A stretch of 64,000 bases of DNA from Mycobacterium sp. ITM-2016-00318. Lineage in GTDB: Bacteria > Actinomycetota > Actinomycetes > Mycobacteriales > Mycobacteriaceae. A program made the translations under genes and the position numbers. This document shows positions 18,576 to 31,323 of this stretch, in pieces. The notes beneath the pieces were generated by a model. It worked only from the letters and a program-made list of their open reading frames with translations, was not told the origin of the DNA and ran no database searches. Where the stretch lies: positions 2,604,001 through 2,668,000 of the forward strand of contig NZ_CP134400.1 in the NCBI RefSeq assembly GCF_002968285.2. Reading direction: 5' to 3'. How positions within the stretch are numbered: the first letter of the stretch is position 1; each line of letters begins with the position of its first letter.

Positions 18576-19400
18576 CTAGGTGGCGAGTGCTATGTGATCG
18601 TCCTTGGTTTCGATCCGCCTGCTCGACAGGTGCTGCACAGGCGTGAGGCCCGAAAACACTCGGATTTCGCGGATCATGTGCGCTTGATCGGCGTAGCCGC
18701 ATTCGACGGCGAAGTCCGACCAGTGAGGCGGCACGCAGGACCGCAGTTGCCGCATCGCCCGTTGGAACCGGCGCACACGCGAGAACAGCTTCGGTGTCAT
18801 GCCCACGCTTGCAGTGAACTTCTTGATCAAATGACGATGACTCAGTCCCGCGCGCTCAGCGATCTGGCCGACCGGAAGAGTCGACGCACCAGGTAGCAGC
18901 TCGTGCAAAGCTCCGGCGACGCCGTCAGATTCGACGAAGTCGGAGCGCAGCCTCGACATCAGAGCACACTCGACCACCGCGAAACGCATCGCCGGCGAGC
19001 GCGCTTCACACGCCCTTGTCCGTAACCGGTCGGCGTCTGCATTCCACAGTTGATCGAGGTCGACGTGGGTGTCGAGGAGCTCGCTCGACGATGCGCCAAG
19101 GAACTGTCGAGCACCGCCCGGTTTGAAGTGGACGCCCAGCATTTCGGAATGGCGGCTGGCGTCGATGTCGAAATATCGACTGTACGGCCCCGCAACGACC
19201 GTCCCGGAGAATCGCCGAAACGGGTGGCGCCGTTGCGGATCGGTGATGCTGATGCCGTTGTCGCGCAGATTGATGACGAGCTCGGTCGTGCCGCCGGGCA
19301 GTATTCGCTCCGTCGGGTGATTCGGTCCCTCGCTCAAGTACCAGAGGAATTCGACGAAGTCGGACAGCGGGGGCGCAGGCCGGTGGCGGGTGTAATACAT
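18576..19400 (-). CDS. AraC-family transcription regulator
   Basis: 274 residues. The N-terminal part (YYTRHRPAPPLSDFVEFLWY to about 110) is a cupin-like DUF6597 domain; the C-terminal two-HTH AraC domain runs from about 165 to 255 (LPVGQIAERAGLSHRHLIKK, then DFAVECGYADQAHMIREIR). The start at 19400 follows an AGGAG site. It is upstream of the VOC gene, which may be its target. Relative to the M. tuberculosis order, this AraC/VOC pair looks inserted between the homologs of Rv1591 and Rv1592c. Confidence 0.83.
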   Translation of the reverse strand: MYYTRHRPAPPLSDFVEFLWYLSEGPNHPTERILPGGTTELVINLRDNGISITDPQRRHPFRRFSGTVVAGPYSRYFDIDASRHSEMLGVHFKPGGARQFLGASSSELLDTHVDLDQLWNADADRLRTRACEARSPAMRFAVVECALMSRLRSDFVESDGVAGALHELLPGASTLPVGQIAERAGLSHRHLIKKFTASVGMTPKLFSRVRRFQRAMRQLRSCVPPHWSDFAVECGYADQAHMIREIRVFSGLTPVQHLSSRRIETKDDHIALAT

Positions 19401-19433
19401 CGAAGCTCCTAGGAGCAACGGTACTCGCGCCGG

Positions 19434-20771
19434 TCAGAGTGGACGGCGCTCTACCGTCCGTCCCGTGGCGACCTTCGCGGCGATCCGCACGAGCCGGGCC
19501 ATTCCCATATAGGTCATCGGGTTGAGCAGCGTGGGCCACTTGGTCCGGATCAGGTTGTCGCTGAGCGGCTTTTCGGCGAACCGATCGATCAACCAGCGCA
19601 GCGCCATCGGCGCCGAGAGCGGATGCAGCAGCATGTGTTCGCTGAACATGTCCCGGTGGTAGGTCACCGACGCGCCGCCGGACTGGTAGGTGTCGGCCAG
19701 TTCGTCGATGTCGTCGACCGACACGATCCGATCGTGTACCGCCTGGACAAGCAGCACCGGTGGGGTGGGAACCGCGGTGCCCAGCTTGATGTCGGCGAAG
19801 ATCTTCTGAAGCTCGGGCAGGTCGAGTATCTCGTTGAGCGGCCTGTCGATCAGCTTGCCCATGTCCATGCCGATCAGCCGCAGGACGGCATGAACGGTCG
19901 TCATGTTCTCCGCCCGCAGCAGCATCGCCTTGCCGGTTTCGGTGGCGTGTTCGGAGATGATCCGGTCGAGCTCGGGATAGGCATGTGAGAGCGCGGCCAC
20001 CACCATCGCGGGTAGCGCGGAATAGAAGCTGCCGTTGAGCCTGCGGAACGTGTTGCCCAGGTCACCGACGGGCGAGCCGAGCACCGCGCCGACGATGTTC
20101 AGCTCGGGGGCGTATGTGCCGCTCACCTCGGCCGCCCATGCAGTGGCCAGTCCGCCGCCCGAGTAGCCCCACAGTCCGATCGGCGATGTCTCCGCCAGGC
20201 CGAGCCTCTCCGAGCTCAAGGCGGCCCGCAGCCCGTCCAGGATTCGGTAGCCGGGCTCGTATGGCGTGCCCCAGGCTCCCTTGGAGCCCTCGTGGTCGGG
20301 CACCGACACCGCCCAGCCCTCGGCCAGCGCCGCAGAGATGAGGAGGAATTCGAACTGCGCCAGTGCTCCCGGGGCGACGGCCCGCCTGCGCAGCGCGTAG
20401 GACGGGAAGCAGCGCGACGTGATCGCGTCGATCGCGCACTGGTAGGACACCACGGGGCAGACGTGCCCGGGTGCGCGTTCGGCCGGCGCGATCACCGTGG
20501 TGACGCTCGCTTCCGGCACGCCGCGCATATCGGTGGTCCGGTACAGCAGCTGTGTGGCGATGAACTTCTGCGGAATCAGCCCCAGGAAGGCGACCTCGAC
20601 GTCACGGCTGCGCAGCACCGTGCCCGGCGCGGCGTGCTGGAAACCCTGCGGTGGGTCGTAGAAGGCGTCGTCGCTCGGCAGCACTGGGCGAACGCCGCGC
20701 TCCATGTCCTGATGCGGTACGGAACCGATCCACTCGGCATCGGCGATGGGTGCGAGATTGCCCAAGTCCAT
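19434..20771 (-). CDS. Secretory-lipase family (LIP) esterase, Rv1592c-like
   Basis: 445 residues, alpha/beta hydrolase of the fungal-type LIP family. The nucleophile elbow is [18 protein letters not shown] (G-Y-S-G-G, Ser about 192). [25 protein letters not shown] precedes it, and an Asp ([10 protein letters not shown]) and His (SEHMLLHP) complete a plausible triad. No clear signal peptide is seen with the start at 20771; an upstream extension is arginine-rich and looks non-coding. It is the positional homolog of Rv1592c. Lipid ester hydrolysis is the likely activity. Confidence 0.82.
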   Translation of the reverse strand: MDLGNLAPIADAEWIGSVPHQDMERGVRPVLPSDDAFYDPPQGFQHAAPGTVLRSRDVEVAFLGLIPQKFIATQLLYRTTDMRGVPEASVTTVIAPAERAPGHVCPVVSYQCAIDAITSRCFPSYALRRRAVAPGALAQFEFLLISAALAEGWAVSVPDHEGSKGAWGTPYEPGYRILDGLRAALSSERLGLAETSPIGLWGYSGGGLATAWAAEVSGTYAPELNIVGAVLGSPVGDLGNTFRRLNGSFYSALPAMVVAALSHAYPELDRIISEHATETGKAMLLRAENMTTVHAVLRLIGMDMGKLIDRPLNEILDLPELQKIFADIKLGTAVPTPPVLLVQAVHDRIVSVDDIDELADTYQSGGASVTYHRDMFSEHMLLHPLSAPMALRWLIDRFAEKPLSDNLIRTKWPTLLNPMTYMGMARLVRIAAKVATGRTVERRPL

Positions 20772-20823
20772 CCGGCCAGTATTGCTTAAGGAAGCTCTAA
20801 GAAGCCAGCCGCCATGCCGTAGG

Positions 20824-21516
20824 TCATCCCGGCGGGCGCAATGCCGCGAACTCGTCGGTGACCCGGTAGGCGGATTCGGTGAAGCGATACAGGGCCGCCG
20901 GCCGTCCGCCGCTGCGGCCCGAGCGCGCGGTGGTACCGGTAGGGACGATGACACCGCGTCGGGCGAGTACGCGTTGCAGGTTCGTCGCGTCGACCTGATG
21001 GCCGAGTGCCGCGCCATAGATGTCGCGCAGAGTCGACAGGGCGAATTCTCTTGGTGCCAACGCGAATCCGATGTTCGTATACGACATCTTCGCCACCAGC
21101 CGGGTGCGAGCGTGTTCGACCATGGGCCCGTGGTCGAACGCCATCGGCGGCAGCGCGTTCACCGGGTGCCACCGGGTGTCGGACGGTAACTCTGGTGTGG
21201 CGGGGGAGGGCACAAGACCCAAGAACGTCGACGCGATGGTGCGCGGGCCGGGAAGCCGGTGTGGGTCCGAGAACACCGCGAGCTGTTCGAGGTGAGCTAA
21301 CTCACGCAGGTCGACCTTCTCGGCGAGTTGTCGCCGAACTGAACTGGTCATGTCCTCGTCATGACGCAGCTGCCCGCCGGGCAGCGACCACGCGCCGCGC
21401 TGCGGCTGCATGGCCCGCTCCCACAGCAGCACGCTGAGCTGCGCGTTCCGGGTGCCCAGCTGCCGAACCTGAAAGACGACGGCCAGCACTTCGTGTGCAG
21501 TGCTAGTATTAGCCAT
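20824..21516 (-). CDS. nrtR: NrtR-type Nudix-related repressor of NAD synthesis
   Basis: 230 residues. An N-terminal Nudix-like domain (about 10-145) has a degenerate Nudix box ([21 protein letters not shown]: the REUXEE glutamates are reduced, as expected for an effector-binding rather than hydrolytic domain). A C-terminal winged helix follows (about 150-225, [22 protein letters not shown] cut into two halves by the turn). Divergent nadABC and the palindrome 21518-21538 between them support the name. The ATG at 21516 has TACAAT 7 nt upstream on the minus strand, so it is probably leaderless, with its -10 inside the operator. Confidence 0.87.
   Translation of the reverse strand: MANTSTAHEVLAVVFQVRQLGTRNAQLSVLLWERAMQPQRGAWSLPGGQLRHDEDMTSSVRRQLAEKVDLRELAHLEQLAVFSDPHRLPGPRTIASTFLGLVPSPATPELPSDTRWHPVNALPPMAFDHGPMVEHARTRLVAKMSYTNIGFALAPREFALSTLRDIYGAALGHQVDATNLQRVLARRGVIVPTGTTARSGRSGGRPAALYRFTESAYRVTDEFAALRPPG
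21501..21509 (+). promoter_or_regulatory. Extended -10 of nadABC
   Basis: TGC-TAGTAT is a TGn-TAnnnT extended -10. The expected start point (about 21516-21518) abuts the NrtR palindrome and leaves a leader of about 46 nt with a GAGGAG site at 21551-21556. Confidence 0.55.
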
Positions 21517-21517
21517 G

Positions 21518-21538
21518 TTTTCGATTGTAAGTCGAAAA
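21518..21538. promoter_or_regulatory. NrtR operator between nrtR and nadA
   Basis: TTTTCGA-N7-TCGAAAA, a perfect 7+7 inverted repeat. It ends 1 nt before the nrtR start and 24 nt before the nadA start. It covers the minus-strand -10 (TACAAT, 21524-21529) of nrtR and begins right after the predicted nadA transcription start. One bound dimer could block both. Confidence 0.85.
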
Positions 21539-21562
21539 CCTACTGTAAGCGAGGAGACGGGC

Positions 21563-22582
21563 ATGACGGTGACCGACGAGCGGATCGTCAACGGTCCGAC
21601 CGGCTATTCCGGCGTCGACGGAGACGAAGAATGGGCCGCCGAGATCCGACGTCTGGCCGACCTTCGTGGTGCGACGCTGCTGGCGCACAACTACCAGCTG
21701 CCTGCCATCCAGGATGTCGCCGATCACGTCGGCGATTCGTTGGCGCTGTCGCGGATCGCCGCCGACGTGGCCGAGGAAACCATCGTCTTCTGCGGTGTGC
21801 ACTTCATGGCCGAGACCGCCAAGATCCTGTCTCCGGAGAAAACCGTGCTGATCCCGGATCAGCGCGCGGGCTGCTCACTGGCCGACTCGATCACCGCCGA
21901 CGATCTGCGCGCGTGGAAGGCCGAGTATCCCGGCGCGGTCGTCGTGTCCTACGTGAACACCACCGCAGCCGTGAAGGCCGAGACCGACATCTGCTGCACG
22001 TCGTCCAACGCGGTCGAGGTGGTGGCCTCCATCCCCGCGGATCGCGACGTGCTGTTCTGCCCGGACCAGTTCCTCGGGGCGCACGTCCGACGCGTCACCG
22101 GCCGTGAGAACCTGCACATCTGGGCCGGCGAATGCCACGTGCACGCCGGGATCAACGGCGACGAGCTTGCGGCCAAGGCGCTCGCGCACCCGGACGCCGA
22201 ACTGTACGTGCACCCCGAATGTGGTTGTGCGACATCGGCCCTCTACCTGGCCGGTGAGGGTGCTTTTCCCGAAGACCGGGTGAAGATCCTGTCGACGGGC
22301 GGCATGCTCGATGCCGCCAGGGACACCCGGGCCCGCCAGGTGCTGGTTGCCACCGAGGTCGGAATGCTGCATCAATTGCGGCGCGCCGCACCCGAAGTCG
22401 ATTTCCGCGCCGTCAACGACCGGGCATCGTGCAAGTTCATGAAGATGATCACCCCCGCCGCGTTGCTGCGCTGTCTGATCGAGGGCGCCGACGAGGTCGA
22501 CGTCGACCCGGATGTCGCACGCCGCGCGCGGGCGAGCGTGCTGCGGATGATCGAGATCGGCACGCCCGGCGGAGGCGAATGA
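21563..22582 (+). CDS. nadA: Quinolinate synthase
   Basis: 339 residues. [4Fe-4S] enzyme condensing iminoaspartate and DHAP to quinolinate. [21 protein letters not shown] near residue 40 (written as two adjoining family blocks, LLAHNYQLP and DVADHVGDS), [10 protein letters not shown] (C104), [13 protein letters not shown] and [10 protein letters not shown] contain the conserved Cys ligands. GAGGAG lies 6 nt before the ATG. The stop overlaps nadB (ATGATG). It is first in the nadABC operon under NrtR. Confidence 0.95.
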   Translation: MTVTDERIVNGPTGYSGVDGDEEWAAEIRRLADLRGATLLAHNYQLPAIQDVADHVGDSLALSRIAADVAEETIVFCGVHFMAETAKILSPEKTVLIPDQRAGCSLADSITADDLRAWKAEYPGAVVVSYVNTTAAVKAETDICCTSSNAVEVVASIPADRDVLFCPDQFLGAHVRRVTGRENLHIWAGECHVHAGINGDELAAKALAHPDAELYVHPECGCATSALYLAGEGAFPEDRVKILSTGGMLDAARDTRARQVLVATEVGMLHQLRRAAPEVDFRAVNDRASCKFMKMITPAALLRCLIEGADEVDVDPDVARRARASVLRMIEIGTPGGGE

Positions 22583-24093
22583 TGTGGCATCAGCGGGCCG
22601 ACGTGGTGGTCGTCGGCACCGGGGTGGCCGGTCTGGTGGCCGCCCTCGCCGCACACCGGCGCGGCCGCAAGGTCGTCGTGCTGAGCAAGGCCGCCGACAC
22701 AGCGACCTTCTACGCGCAGGGCGGTATCGCGGTGGTGCTGCCGGACACCGACGATTCGATCGACGCCCACGTCGCCGACACCTTGGCGGCAGGCGCGGGG
22801 CTGTGTGACCCGCGGGCCGTCCGGTCCATAGTGTCCGACGGCTACCGCGCCGTCCGCGAACTGGTCGACGACGGAGCGCGGTTCGACGAAGCCGAACCCG
22901 GTCGCTGGTCACTGACCCGAGAGGGCGGCCATTCGTGCCGCCGCATCATCCATTCCGGCGGCGACGCAACGGGAGCCGAGGTGCAGCGGGCGCTGGACCA
23001 CGCCGCGGGCATCCTCGACATTCGACGCAACCACGTCGCGCTCGACGTTCTGCACGCCGACGGCGCGGTGACCGGTGTACATGTCCTCAACGCCGACGGT
23101 CCCGGCATCGTGGCTGCACCGTCGGTGGTCCTTGCAACGGGTGGTGTCGGGCACCTGTACTCGGCGACGACGAATCCCGAAGGATCCACCGGTGACGGTG
23201 TCGCCCTTGCGTTGTGGGCCGGTGTGCCGATCAGCGACATCGAGTTCATCCAATTCCACCCGACCATGCTGTTCGACGGCAACGCGGGTGGACGTCGGCC
23301 GCTGATCACCGAAGCCGTTCGCGGCGAAGGCGGAATCCTCATTGACCGTAAGGGCAATTCGATCACCGCGGGCGTGCACCCGATGGGCGATCTCGCCCCG
23401 CGCGATGTCGTCGCCGGCGCCATCGACGCCCGGTTGCGCGAGACGGGTGATCCCTGCGCGTATCTCGACGCCCGCGGCATCGCCGATTTCGATCGGCGGT
23501 TCCCGACGGTTACCGCGGCGTGTCTCGCCGCAGGCATCGACCCGACGCGCCAACCGATTCCGGTGGTGCCAGGGGCGCACTACAGCTGCGGCGGCGTCGT
23601 CACCGACGTGGACGGGCGCACCGAACTTGCCGGCCTGTTCGCGGCGGGCGAGGTGGCCCGCACCGGGATGCACGGCGCGAACCGGCTGGCGTCCAACAGC
23701 CTGCTCGAGGGCCTCGTAGTCGGGGCACGGGCCGGACAGGGGGCGGCTCAGCACGCGGTCGACACCGACGCCACGCGGGCCGAACTCCCCGAAACCGAGA
23801 CACGACTTGCATTGCCGCGCAGAAAGTTGCAGCGGGCGATGTCACGCTACGCGTCGGTCGTCAGGGACGCCGACGGGCTTGCGCAGCTGACCCGCGAGCT
23901 GGAGGCCGCCGATCCGCGAGACCTCGACTGCCGCACCAGTTTCGAGGATGTGGCGTTGACGACCACGGCCCGCGCAGTCGCGGAAGCCGCTCTGGCGCGC
24001 ACCGAATCGCGGGGCTGCCATCACCGCGCCGATTTCCCGGACACCGACCCGGCCTTGGTCCACAGCAAGGTGTTCGCGCCGGCCTGCTGCTGA
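22579..24093 (+). CDS. nadB: L-aspartate oxidase
   Basis: 504 residues, FAD enzyme oxidising L-aspartate to iminoaspartate for Nad[20 protein letters not shown] is the dinucleotide-binding fold at the N-terminus; [29 protein letters not shown] and [20 protein letters not shown] are flavin and active-site blocks of the succinate dehydrogenase/NadB family. The start at 22579 (ATGATG) overlaps the nadA stop; 22582 is equally possible. The stop overlaps nadC. Confidence 0.95.
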   Translation: MMWHQRADVVVVGTGVAGLVAALAAHRRGRKVVVLSKAADTATFYAQGGIAVVLPDTDDSIDAHVADTLAAGAGLCDPRAVRSIVSDGYRAVRELVDDGARFDEAEPGRWSLTREGGHSCRRIIHSGGDATGAEVQRALDHAAGILDIRRNHVALDVLHADGAVTGVHVLNADGPGIVAAPSVVLATGGVGHLYSATTNPEGSTGDGVALALWAGVPISDIEFIQFHPTMLFDGNAGGRRPLITEAVRGEGGILIDRKGNSITAGVHPMGDLAPRDVVAGAIDARLRETGDPCAYLDARGIADFDRRFPTVTAACLAAGIDPTRQPIPVVPGAHYSCGGVVTDVDGRTELAGLFAAGEVARTGMHGANRLASNSLLEGLVVGARAGQGAAQHAVDTDATRAELPETETRLALPRRKLQRAMSRYASVVRDADGLAQLTRELEAADPRDLDCRTSFEDVALTTTARAVAEAALARTESRGCHHRADFPDTDPALVHSKVFAPACC

Positions 24094-24950
24094 TGGCACT
24101 CAACGAAGACGAGCTGACCGAAGCTCGCAGGGTGATCGCACGCGCCCTCGAGGAAGACCTGCGTTACGGGCCCGATGTGACCACGCTCGCGACGGTGTCT
24201 GCAGATGCCACCACGACGGCGGCGATGGTGACGCGGGAACCGGGCGTGATCGCAGGCGTCGACGTCGCCTTGCTCGTCCTCGACGAGGTGCTCGGCCCCG
24301 ACGGCTACCGGCTGAAGGAGCGAGTGGAAGACGGGGCGCGCCTCGACGCGGGCGGTGTGGTGCTGGTCGTCGAGGCGGCGACACGGGGCCTGCTGACCGC
24401 AGAGCGCACGATGCTGAACCTGGTCTGCCACCTGTCGGGCATCGCGACGGCCACCTCGGCCTGGGTCGATGCTGTCGATGGCACCAAGGCGAAGATCCGC
24501 GACACCCGCAAGACGCTGCCCGGGCTTCGGGCCCTGGAGAAGTACGCCGTGCGCGTCGGCGGCGGAGTCAACCACCGGATGGGCCTCGGCGACGCGGCGC
24601 TGATCAAGGACAACCACGTTGCCGCGGCCGGCTCGGTAGTGGCTGCGCTGCACGCGGTCCGCGAGGCAGCGCCGGATCTGCCGTGCGAGGTCGAGGTGGA
24701 CTCGCTGGAGCAACTCGACGAGGTGCTCGCCCAGGACGTGGAACTCGTTCTGCTGGACAACTTCCCGGTGTGGGAAACGCAGATCGCGGCGCAGCGGCGC
24801 GATGCTCGCGCGCCCAAGACGAAGCTGGAGTCCTCGGGTGGGCTTTCGCTCGACACCGCCGCCGAATACGCGGGTACGGGCGTCGACTACCTGGCGGTCG
24901 GCGCGCTCACCCACTCCGTGCGTGTCCTCGATATCGGCCTGGACCTCTAG
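24093..24950 (+). CDS. nadC: Nicotinate-nucleotide pyrophosphorylase (quinolinate phosphoribosyltransferase)
   Basis: 285 residues. It makes NaMN from quinolinate and PRPP. Blocks seen: EEDLRYGPDVTT (N-terminus), ERTMLNLVCHLSGIAT, IRDTRKTLPGLRALEKYAV (substrate Arg/Lys), NHRMGLGDAALIKDNH and the C-terminal LESSGGLSLDTAAEYAGTGV. The start overlaps the nadB stop by one base and the stop shares CTAG with the convergent TetR gene. Confidence 0.95.
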   Translation: MALNEDELTEARRVIARALEEDLRYGPDVTTLATVSADATTTAAMVTREPGVIAGVDVALLVLDEVLGPDGYRLKERVEDGARLDAGGVVLVVEAATRGLLTAERTMLNLVCHLSGIATATSAWVDAVDGTKAKIRDTRKTLPGLRALEKYAVRVGGGVNHRMGLGDAALIKDNHVAAAGSVVAALHAVREAAPDLPCEVEVDSLEQLDEVLAQDVELVLLDNFPVWETQIAAQRRDARAPKTKLESSGGLSLDTAAEYAGTGVDYLAVGALTHSVRVLDIGLDL

Positions 24951-25513
24951 CGCTTCAGAAGGGTGCCCGCTGCCACCTTCGCCGACTCGAGTGCCGCCGG
25001 GTCGCCGGCGATGCGGGACAGGATCAACGCACCTTCGATCAGCGCGATGACCGCGAGCGCCGTCCGCTCGGCATCGTGCTCGGTCCAGCCGTCGCCGCGC
25101 AGTCGCTTGGCGACCGCGGCGGTCCAGCCCGCGAACGCGCGGGCCGACGCATCGCGCACCTGTTGGCTGGCATTGACCGACTCGGTCGCAATGGGTTCGA
25201 TCGGGCACCCGTCGCGACCGTCGGACGCCAACTGCCCGATGAGCAGGTCGATCCAGCCGCTGACGATGTCGGCCACCGAAGAGTCACTGTCGAGGAATCG
25301 GCGCAGCAGGCGTTCGATCTCACCCCCTGCCGACTCGACGACGGCGGCCGCGAGCTCCTGCTTCCCGTTCGGGAAGTGGTGATACAGCGAGCCGGCCTTG
25401 ACGTCCGCGGTCTCGAGGATCTGGTTGACGCCGGTGGCCGCGTAGCCCTGCCTGCGAAACAGCAGGGCTGCGGTGTCGATCAGCGCGGCGCGGCTTCGGT
25501 CAGGGCGGGGCAT
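24947..25513 (-). CDS. TetR/AcrR-family regulator (LmrA/YxaF-like)
   Basis: 188 residues. N-terminal HTH (about 8-55: LIDTAALLFRRQGYAATGVN, then LETADVKAGSLYHHFPNGKQ) and a TetR_C domain of the LmrA/YxaF type (GCPIEPIATE). It is divergent from a zinc-type alcohol dehydrogenase, with a long inverted repeat between them, so it probably represses that gene and itself. The inducer is unknown. Confidence 0.87.
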   Translation of the reverse strand: MPRPDRSRAALIDTAALLFRRQGYAATGVNQILETADVKAGSLYHHFPNGKQELAAAVVESAGGEIERLLRRFLDSDSSVADIVSGWIDLLIGQLASDGRDGCPIEPIATESVNASQQVRDASARAFAGWTAAVAKRLRGDGWTEHDAERTALAVIALIEGALILSRIAGDPAALESAKVAAGTLLKR

Positions 25514-25532
25514 CCCTTGACAATACTAGAAC

Positions 25533-25558
25533 GGTCGCTCAAGAATACTTGAACGACC
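25533..25558. promoter_or_regulatory. TetR operator candidate between TetR and ADH genes
   Basis: GGTCGCTCAAG-AATA-CTTGAACGACC: two 11-nt arms, 10 of 11 positions matching, 4-nt spacer. It is centred in the 64-nt divergent gap, 19 nt before the dehydrogenase start. A TTGACA-like hexamer lies at 25517-25522. Confidence 0.75.
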
Positions 25559-25577
25559 ACTAAAGAAGGGCCGCGCG

Positions 25578-26603
25578 ATGCGACAGCTTGTGTTCTCCGA
25601 AGCCGGGCGATACGTGTGGCGGGAAGCCGCCGACCCGCAGGTCACCGACAGCAGACAGGCGGTCGTCCGTCCGGTGGCGGTGGCCTGCTGCGACCTGGAC
25701 GTCGGCGTGTCGCAGGGCATGCTGCCGATGCCGCCGGGGCACGCAGTCGGCCATGAGGGGCTCGCCGAGGTCGTTGCCGTCGGCGACGACGTCACCACGG
25801 TCGGGGTCGGCGACCGGGTGGTCGTGCCGTTTCAGATCAACTGTGGCCAGTGCAGCGCCTGCAAACGGGGCGTCACGGGTTCGTGCGCGTCACTTCCGCT
25901 GATGTCGATGTACGGCATGGCACCGCTGGCAGGCATGGACGGCGGCGGGTTCATGGCAGACCTCGTGCTCGTACCGTTCGCCGACGCGATGTTGCTGACG
26001 GTCCCCGCCGAGCTCGATCCCGTCGCTGTCGCGTCGCTGTCGGACAACATCCCCGACGGCTGGCGCGGTGTGGGTCCGTACCGGGCCGAGCTGGCAGCTC
26101 TCGACGAGGTCGATCGCCGGGTGCTGGTAGTCGGTCGGTTGTCGATCGGTTTGTACGCCGCGGCATTCGGGCTGGCGTACGGTGCGCAGGTCGACTACGT
26201 CGATACCGACCAACAACGGCTGGCGGTGGCAGAGAAGCTCGGCGCCCGCGTGCACGACCGGCCCCGGCCGGACAAGTCGTGGGACCCGTATCCGGTCACC
26301 GTGCACACGTCGATGGACCCGTCGGTGCTCGCCGCCACCCTCCGCGCCACCTGGCCCGACGGCGTCTGCACAGACACGGGCATCTATTTCACCGACGGGG
26401 TTAAGCTGCCGCTGCTGCCGATGTACACCACGGGCGTGCGCTTCGTCACCGGCCGCGTCAACGCCCGCGCGGTCATCCCCCATATTCTCGAATTGCTCTC
26501 TGCGACATGCGATCTCTCGCCCGCGGTGGACCGAGTGGTGCCGTGGGATGACGCGTCGTCGGTGTGGCCGACGATGACGGGGAAGACGGTGTTCACGCGG
26601 TAG
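25578..26603 (+). CDS. Medium-chain zinc-binding alcohol dehydrogenase family protein
   Basis: 341 residues. PPGHAVGHEGLAEVVAVGDD holds the GHE catalytic-zinc motif; CGQCSACKRGVTGSC holds four cysteines of the structural-zinc lobe. The Rossmann stretch is RVLVVGRLSIGLYAAAFGLA, where the usual GxGxxG reads G-R-L-S-I-G, so the nucleotide-binding glycines are partly changed. Substrate unknown. Divergent from its presumed TetR repressor; convergent with the LysE gene, overlapping by 11 nt. Confidence 0.82.
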   Translation: MRQLVFSEAGRYVWREAADPQVTDSRQAVVRPVAVACCDLDVGVSQGMLPMPPGHAVGHEGLAEVVAVGDDVTTVGVGDRVVVPFQINCGQCSACKRGVTGSCASLPLMSMYGMAPLAGMDGGGFMADLVLVPFADAMLLTVPAELDPVAVASLSDNIPDGWRGVGPYRAELAALDEVDRRVLVVGRLSIGLYAAAFGLAYGAQVDYVDTDQQRLAVAEKLGARVHDRPRPDKSWDPYPVTVHTSMDPSVLAATLRATWPDGVCTDTGIYFTDGVKLPLLPMYTTGVRFVTGRVNARAVIPHILELLSATCDLSPAVDRVVPWDDASSVWPTMTGKTVFTR

Positions 26604-27231
26604 CAGGGCCGCGCCGGACCAGCGAAAGCACCACTGCCGCAGCGGCGAACAGCCCGGAGAACACGCGGTTGACGACGGTCTGCTTACGCGGAGTGTGCAT
26701 CCACTTGAGCAGCCTGACCGACAGCGCGGTGTAGAGGCCCATCACCACGAGGTCGACGCCCACCATCGTCGCGCCGATGGCCAGGTATTGCGGCATCAGC
26801 GGTGCGGTGGGCACGACGAACTGGGGCAGGACCGCCAGGAAGAACACCAGCCCCTTGGGGTTGGTGGCGTTGACAAGGAAGCCTCGCACCACGAGCGAAA
26901 GCCTTCCGCCGCCCATCGCCTTGCCGACCTGCTCACGCAGATCGACAGTGGCGCTGCGCCATTGCCGGACAGCGAGGTACACCAGGTACGCCACGCCGAT
27001 CCACTTGATCACGTTGAAGGCGACGATCGAGTTCGTGACGACCGCACCGAGTCCCGCTGCCACGAGGGCAAGCTGCAGCATCAGGCCGATTTCCAGGCCG
27101 AGGATGCTCCAATAACCGCGCCGCACACCGTGGGTGAGCCCGGTGGCCATCGACTGGATGGCGCCTGCTCCTGGAGAGACCGCGATCGCGATCGCCGCGC
27201 CCACGAACGACAGCCACACTTCCCACGCCAT
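26593..27231 (-). CDS. LysE/RhtB-family amino-acid exporter
   Basis: 212 residues with about six membrane helices. SPGAGAIQSMATGLTHGVRRG near residue 20 (the GxxxG(x) N-terminal motif of LysE, split here as SPGAGAI and THGVRRG) and NPKGLVFFLAVLPQFV near 125 are typical of the family. It sits in the inner membrane and would export an amino acid or small metabolite; the substrate cannot be told. The 3' end overlaps the dehydrogenase gene. Confidence 0.85.
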   Translation of the reverse strand: MAWEVWLSFVGAAIAIAVSPGAGAIQSMATGLTHGVRRGYWSILGLEIGLMLQLALVAAGLGAVVTNSIVAFNVIKWIGVAYLVYLAVRQWRSATVDLREQVGKAMGGGRLSLVVRGFLVNATNPKGLVFFLAVLPQFVVPTAPLMPQYLAIGATMVGVDLVVMGLYTALSVRLLKWMHTPRKQTVVNRVFSGLFAAAAVVLSLVRRGPATA

Positions 27232-27243
27232 CGCGACAGTCTG

Positions 27244-27654
27244 TCACGCGATGTCGGCGACGAGCACTCCCATTTTCCGGGCCTGGATGCGGGCCATGAA
27301 GGGCAGGCCGGCGGCGTCCCCACCGGCAGGCACGATCCGCGGGTTGACGATGTGCACTGTGCGCGAGCCGAAGACCACGTCGGCCTCGTTTGCGGCAAGC
27401 ACGTTCTTCACCCAGTCGGTCTTTCCGTGGCCGAGCACGATCGCCAACGTGCCGTCTTTCCGGAAGGGCGTCACCACGGTCTCGTAGGACTTGCCCGATC
27501 TGCGGCCGCGATGCTTGATCTTCGCCACTCCCGGCATGACCCGGGCAATGCGATTGACCAGCGGATTCATGTACCTGATCTGTAAGCGCTCAACCGCGGG
27601 CGGAAAAACCATCGGTACGCCCGGTGCGTTGTTGGGGTGTTCCTTTGCCGACAT
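27244..27654 (-). CDS. Deazaflavin (F420)-dependent nitroreductase family protein, Rv1598c-like
   Basis: 136 residues, FDOR/DUF385 family. VAKIKHRGRRSGKSYETVVT is the cofactor-phosphate motif; GKTDWVKNVLAANEADVVFG follows the family pattern. Position (before hisD) and length fit Rv1598c. The start at 27654 is chosen because TATCGT lies 8 nt upstream on the minus strand and the extra upstream residues are not family-like. It is the second protein of this family in the window (the other is at 1397). Confidence 0.8.
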   Translation of the reverse strand: MSAKEHPNNAPGVPMVFPPAVERLQIRYMNPLVNRIARVMPGVAKIKHRGRRSGKSYETVVTPFRKDGTLAIVLGHGKTDWVKNVLAANEADVVFGSRTVHIVNPRIVPAGGDAAGLPFMARIQARKMGVLVADIA

Positions 27655-27662
27655 GAGCCTTG

Positions 27663-27668
27663 ACGATA
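27663..27668 (-). promoter_or_regulatory. -10 box of deazaflavin-family gene
   Basis: TATCGT on the minus strand, 8 nt before the ATG at 27654. Confidence 0.4.
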
Positions 27669-27692
27669 CGCATGGCGGAGGCACCTCGCCGT

Positions 27693-27698
27693 TACTCT
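27693..27698 (+). promoter_or_regulatory. -10 box, leaderless promoter
   Basis: TACTCT, 7 nt before the ATG at 27706. Confidence 0.45.
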
Positions 27699-27705
27699 TG
27701 CGCGC

Positions 27706-28194
27706 ATGGCAGAGCATTCAGGGTCTTCAAGGGGTTTCATTGTTTCCGTCGCTGCGCTCGTCGTTGCGCTGGTCGCCGCCGGTCTCGCGGTGTGGGCGTT
27801 GCTGAGCAAGCCGTCCACTGAGGGGCAGGTCTTCACGGGCACCGCTACCGAGGATCCCAAGGGCAGCATCTGCGAGACGTTCAACGTCATCCGCAACGGC
27901 GTTCAGATCAACACGAACCTACAGCCCCCTGGCGGACCCGAAGATGTCACCGGCTCGATGGCGGTCGCCGCCAACGCCCGCCTGGCCCTCTACGACGGCG
28001 GTCAGTACCTGCTTGCGCGGCTTCAGCCCGACACGCCGCCCGAGCTGGCCGATGCCATTCGGAAGTTCGCCAACAACCTGATGGACATCGGCGCGAGGTC
28101 CACATCCGGTATTCCCAACTCAGATCCAGGCCAGGCTGCGCGGCTCAAGGAAGCCGACGAGGCCAACAAGACCATCACCGATCTCTGCAAGTGA
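27706..28194 (+). CDS. Single-pass membrane protein, unknown function
   Basis: 162 residues. A short basic/polar N-terminus is followed by one hydrophobic helix (about 11-33) and an outside domain of about 125 residues. Two cysteines (in GSICETFN and at the C-terminal DLCK) could form a disulfide. Repeated Asn/Asp-rich helices are predicted. I do not recognise the family; similar small envelope proteins are common in mycobacteria. Divergent from the deazaflavin gene and upstream of hisD. Confidence 0.65.
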   Translation: MAEHSGSSRGFIVSVAALVVALVAAGLAVWALLSKPSTEGQVFTGTATEDPKGSICETFNVIRNGVQINTNLQPPGGPEDVTGSMAVAANARLALYDGGQYLLARLQPDTPPELADAIRKFANNLMDIGARSTSGIPNSDPGQAARLKEADEANKTITDLCK

Positions 28195-28274
28195 GGGCTC
28201 GCGACTTCTGAGCGGTCACGCGGCACCGGCTGCCGCGGCGATATCGATTTGGGCTGTTCTGGGACAATAGGTGC

Positions 28275-31319
<3,045 letters not shown>

Positions 31320-31323
<4 letters not shown>

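Noticed and set aside
28201..28274. Leader peptide or T-box type attenuator before hisD
   Set aside because: The gap is only 80 nt, with no His-rich peptide or clear hairpin pair; a leaderless start fits better.
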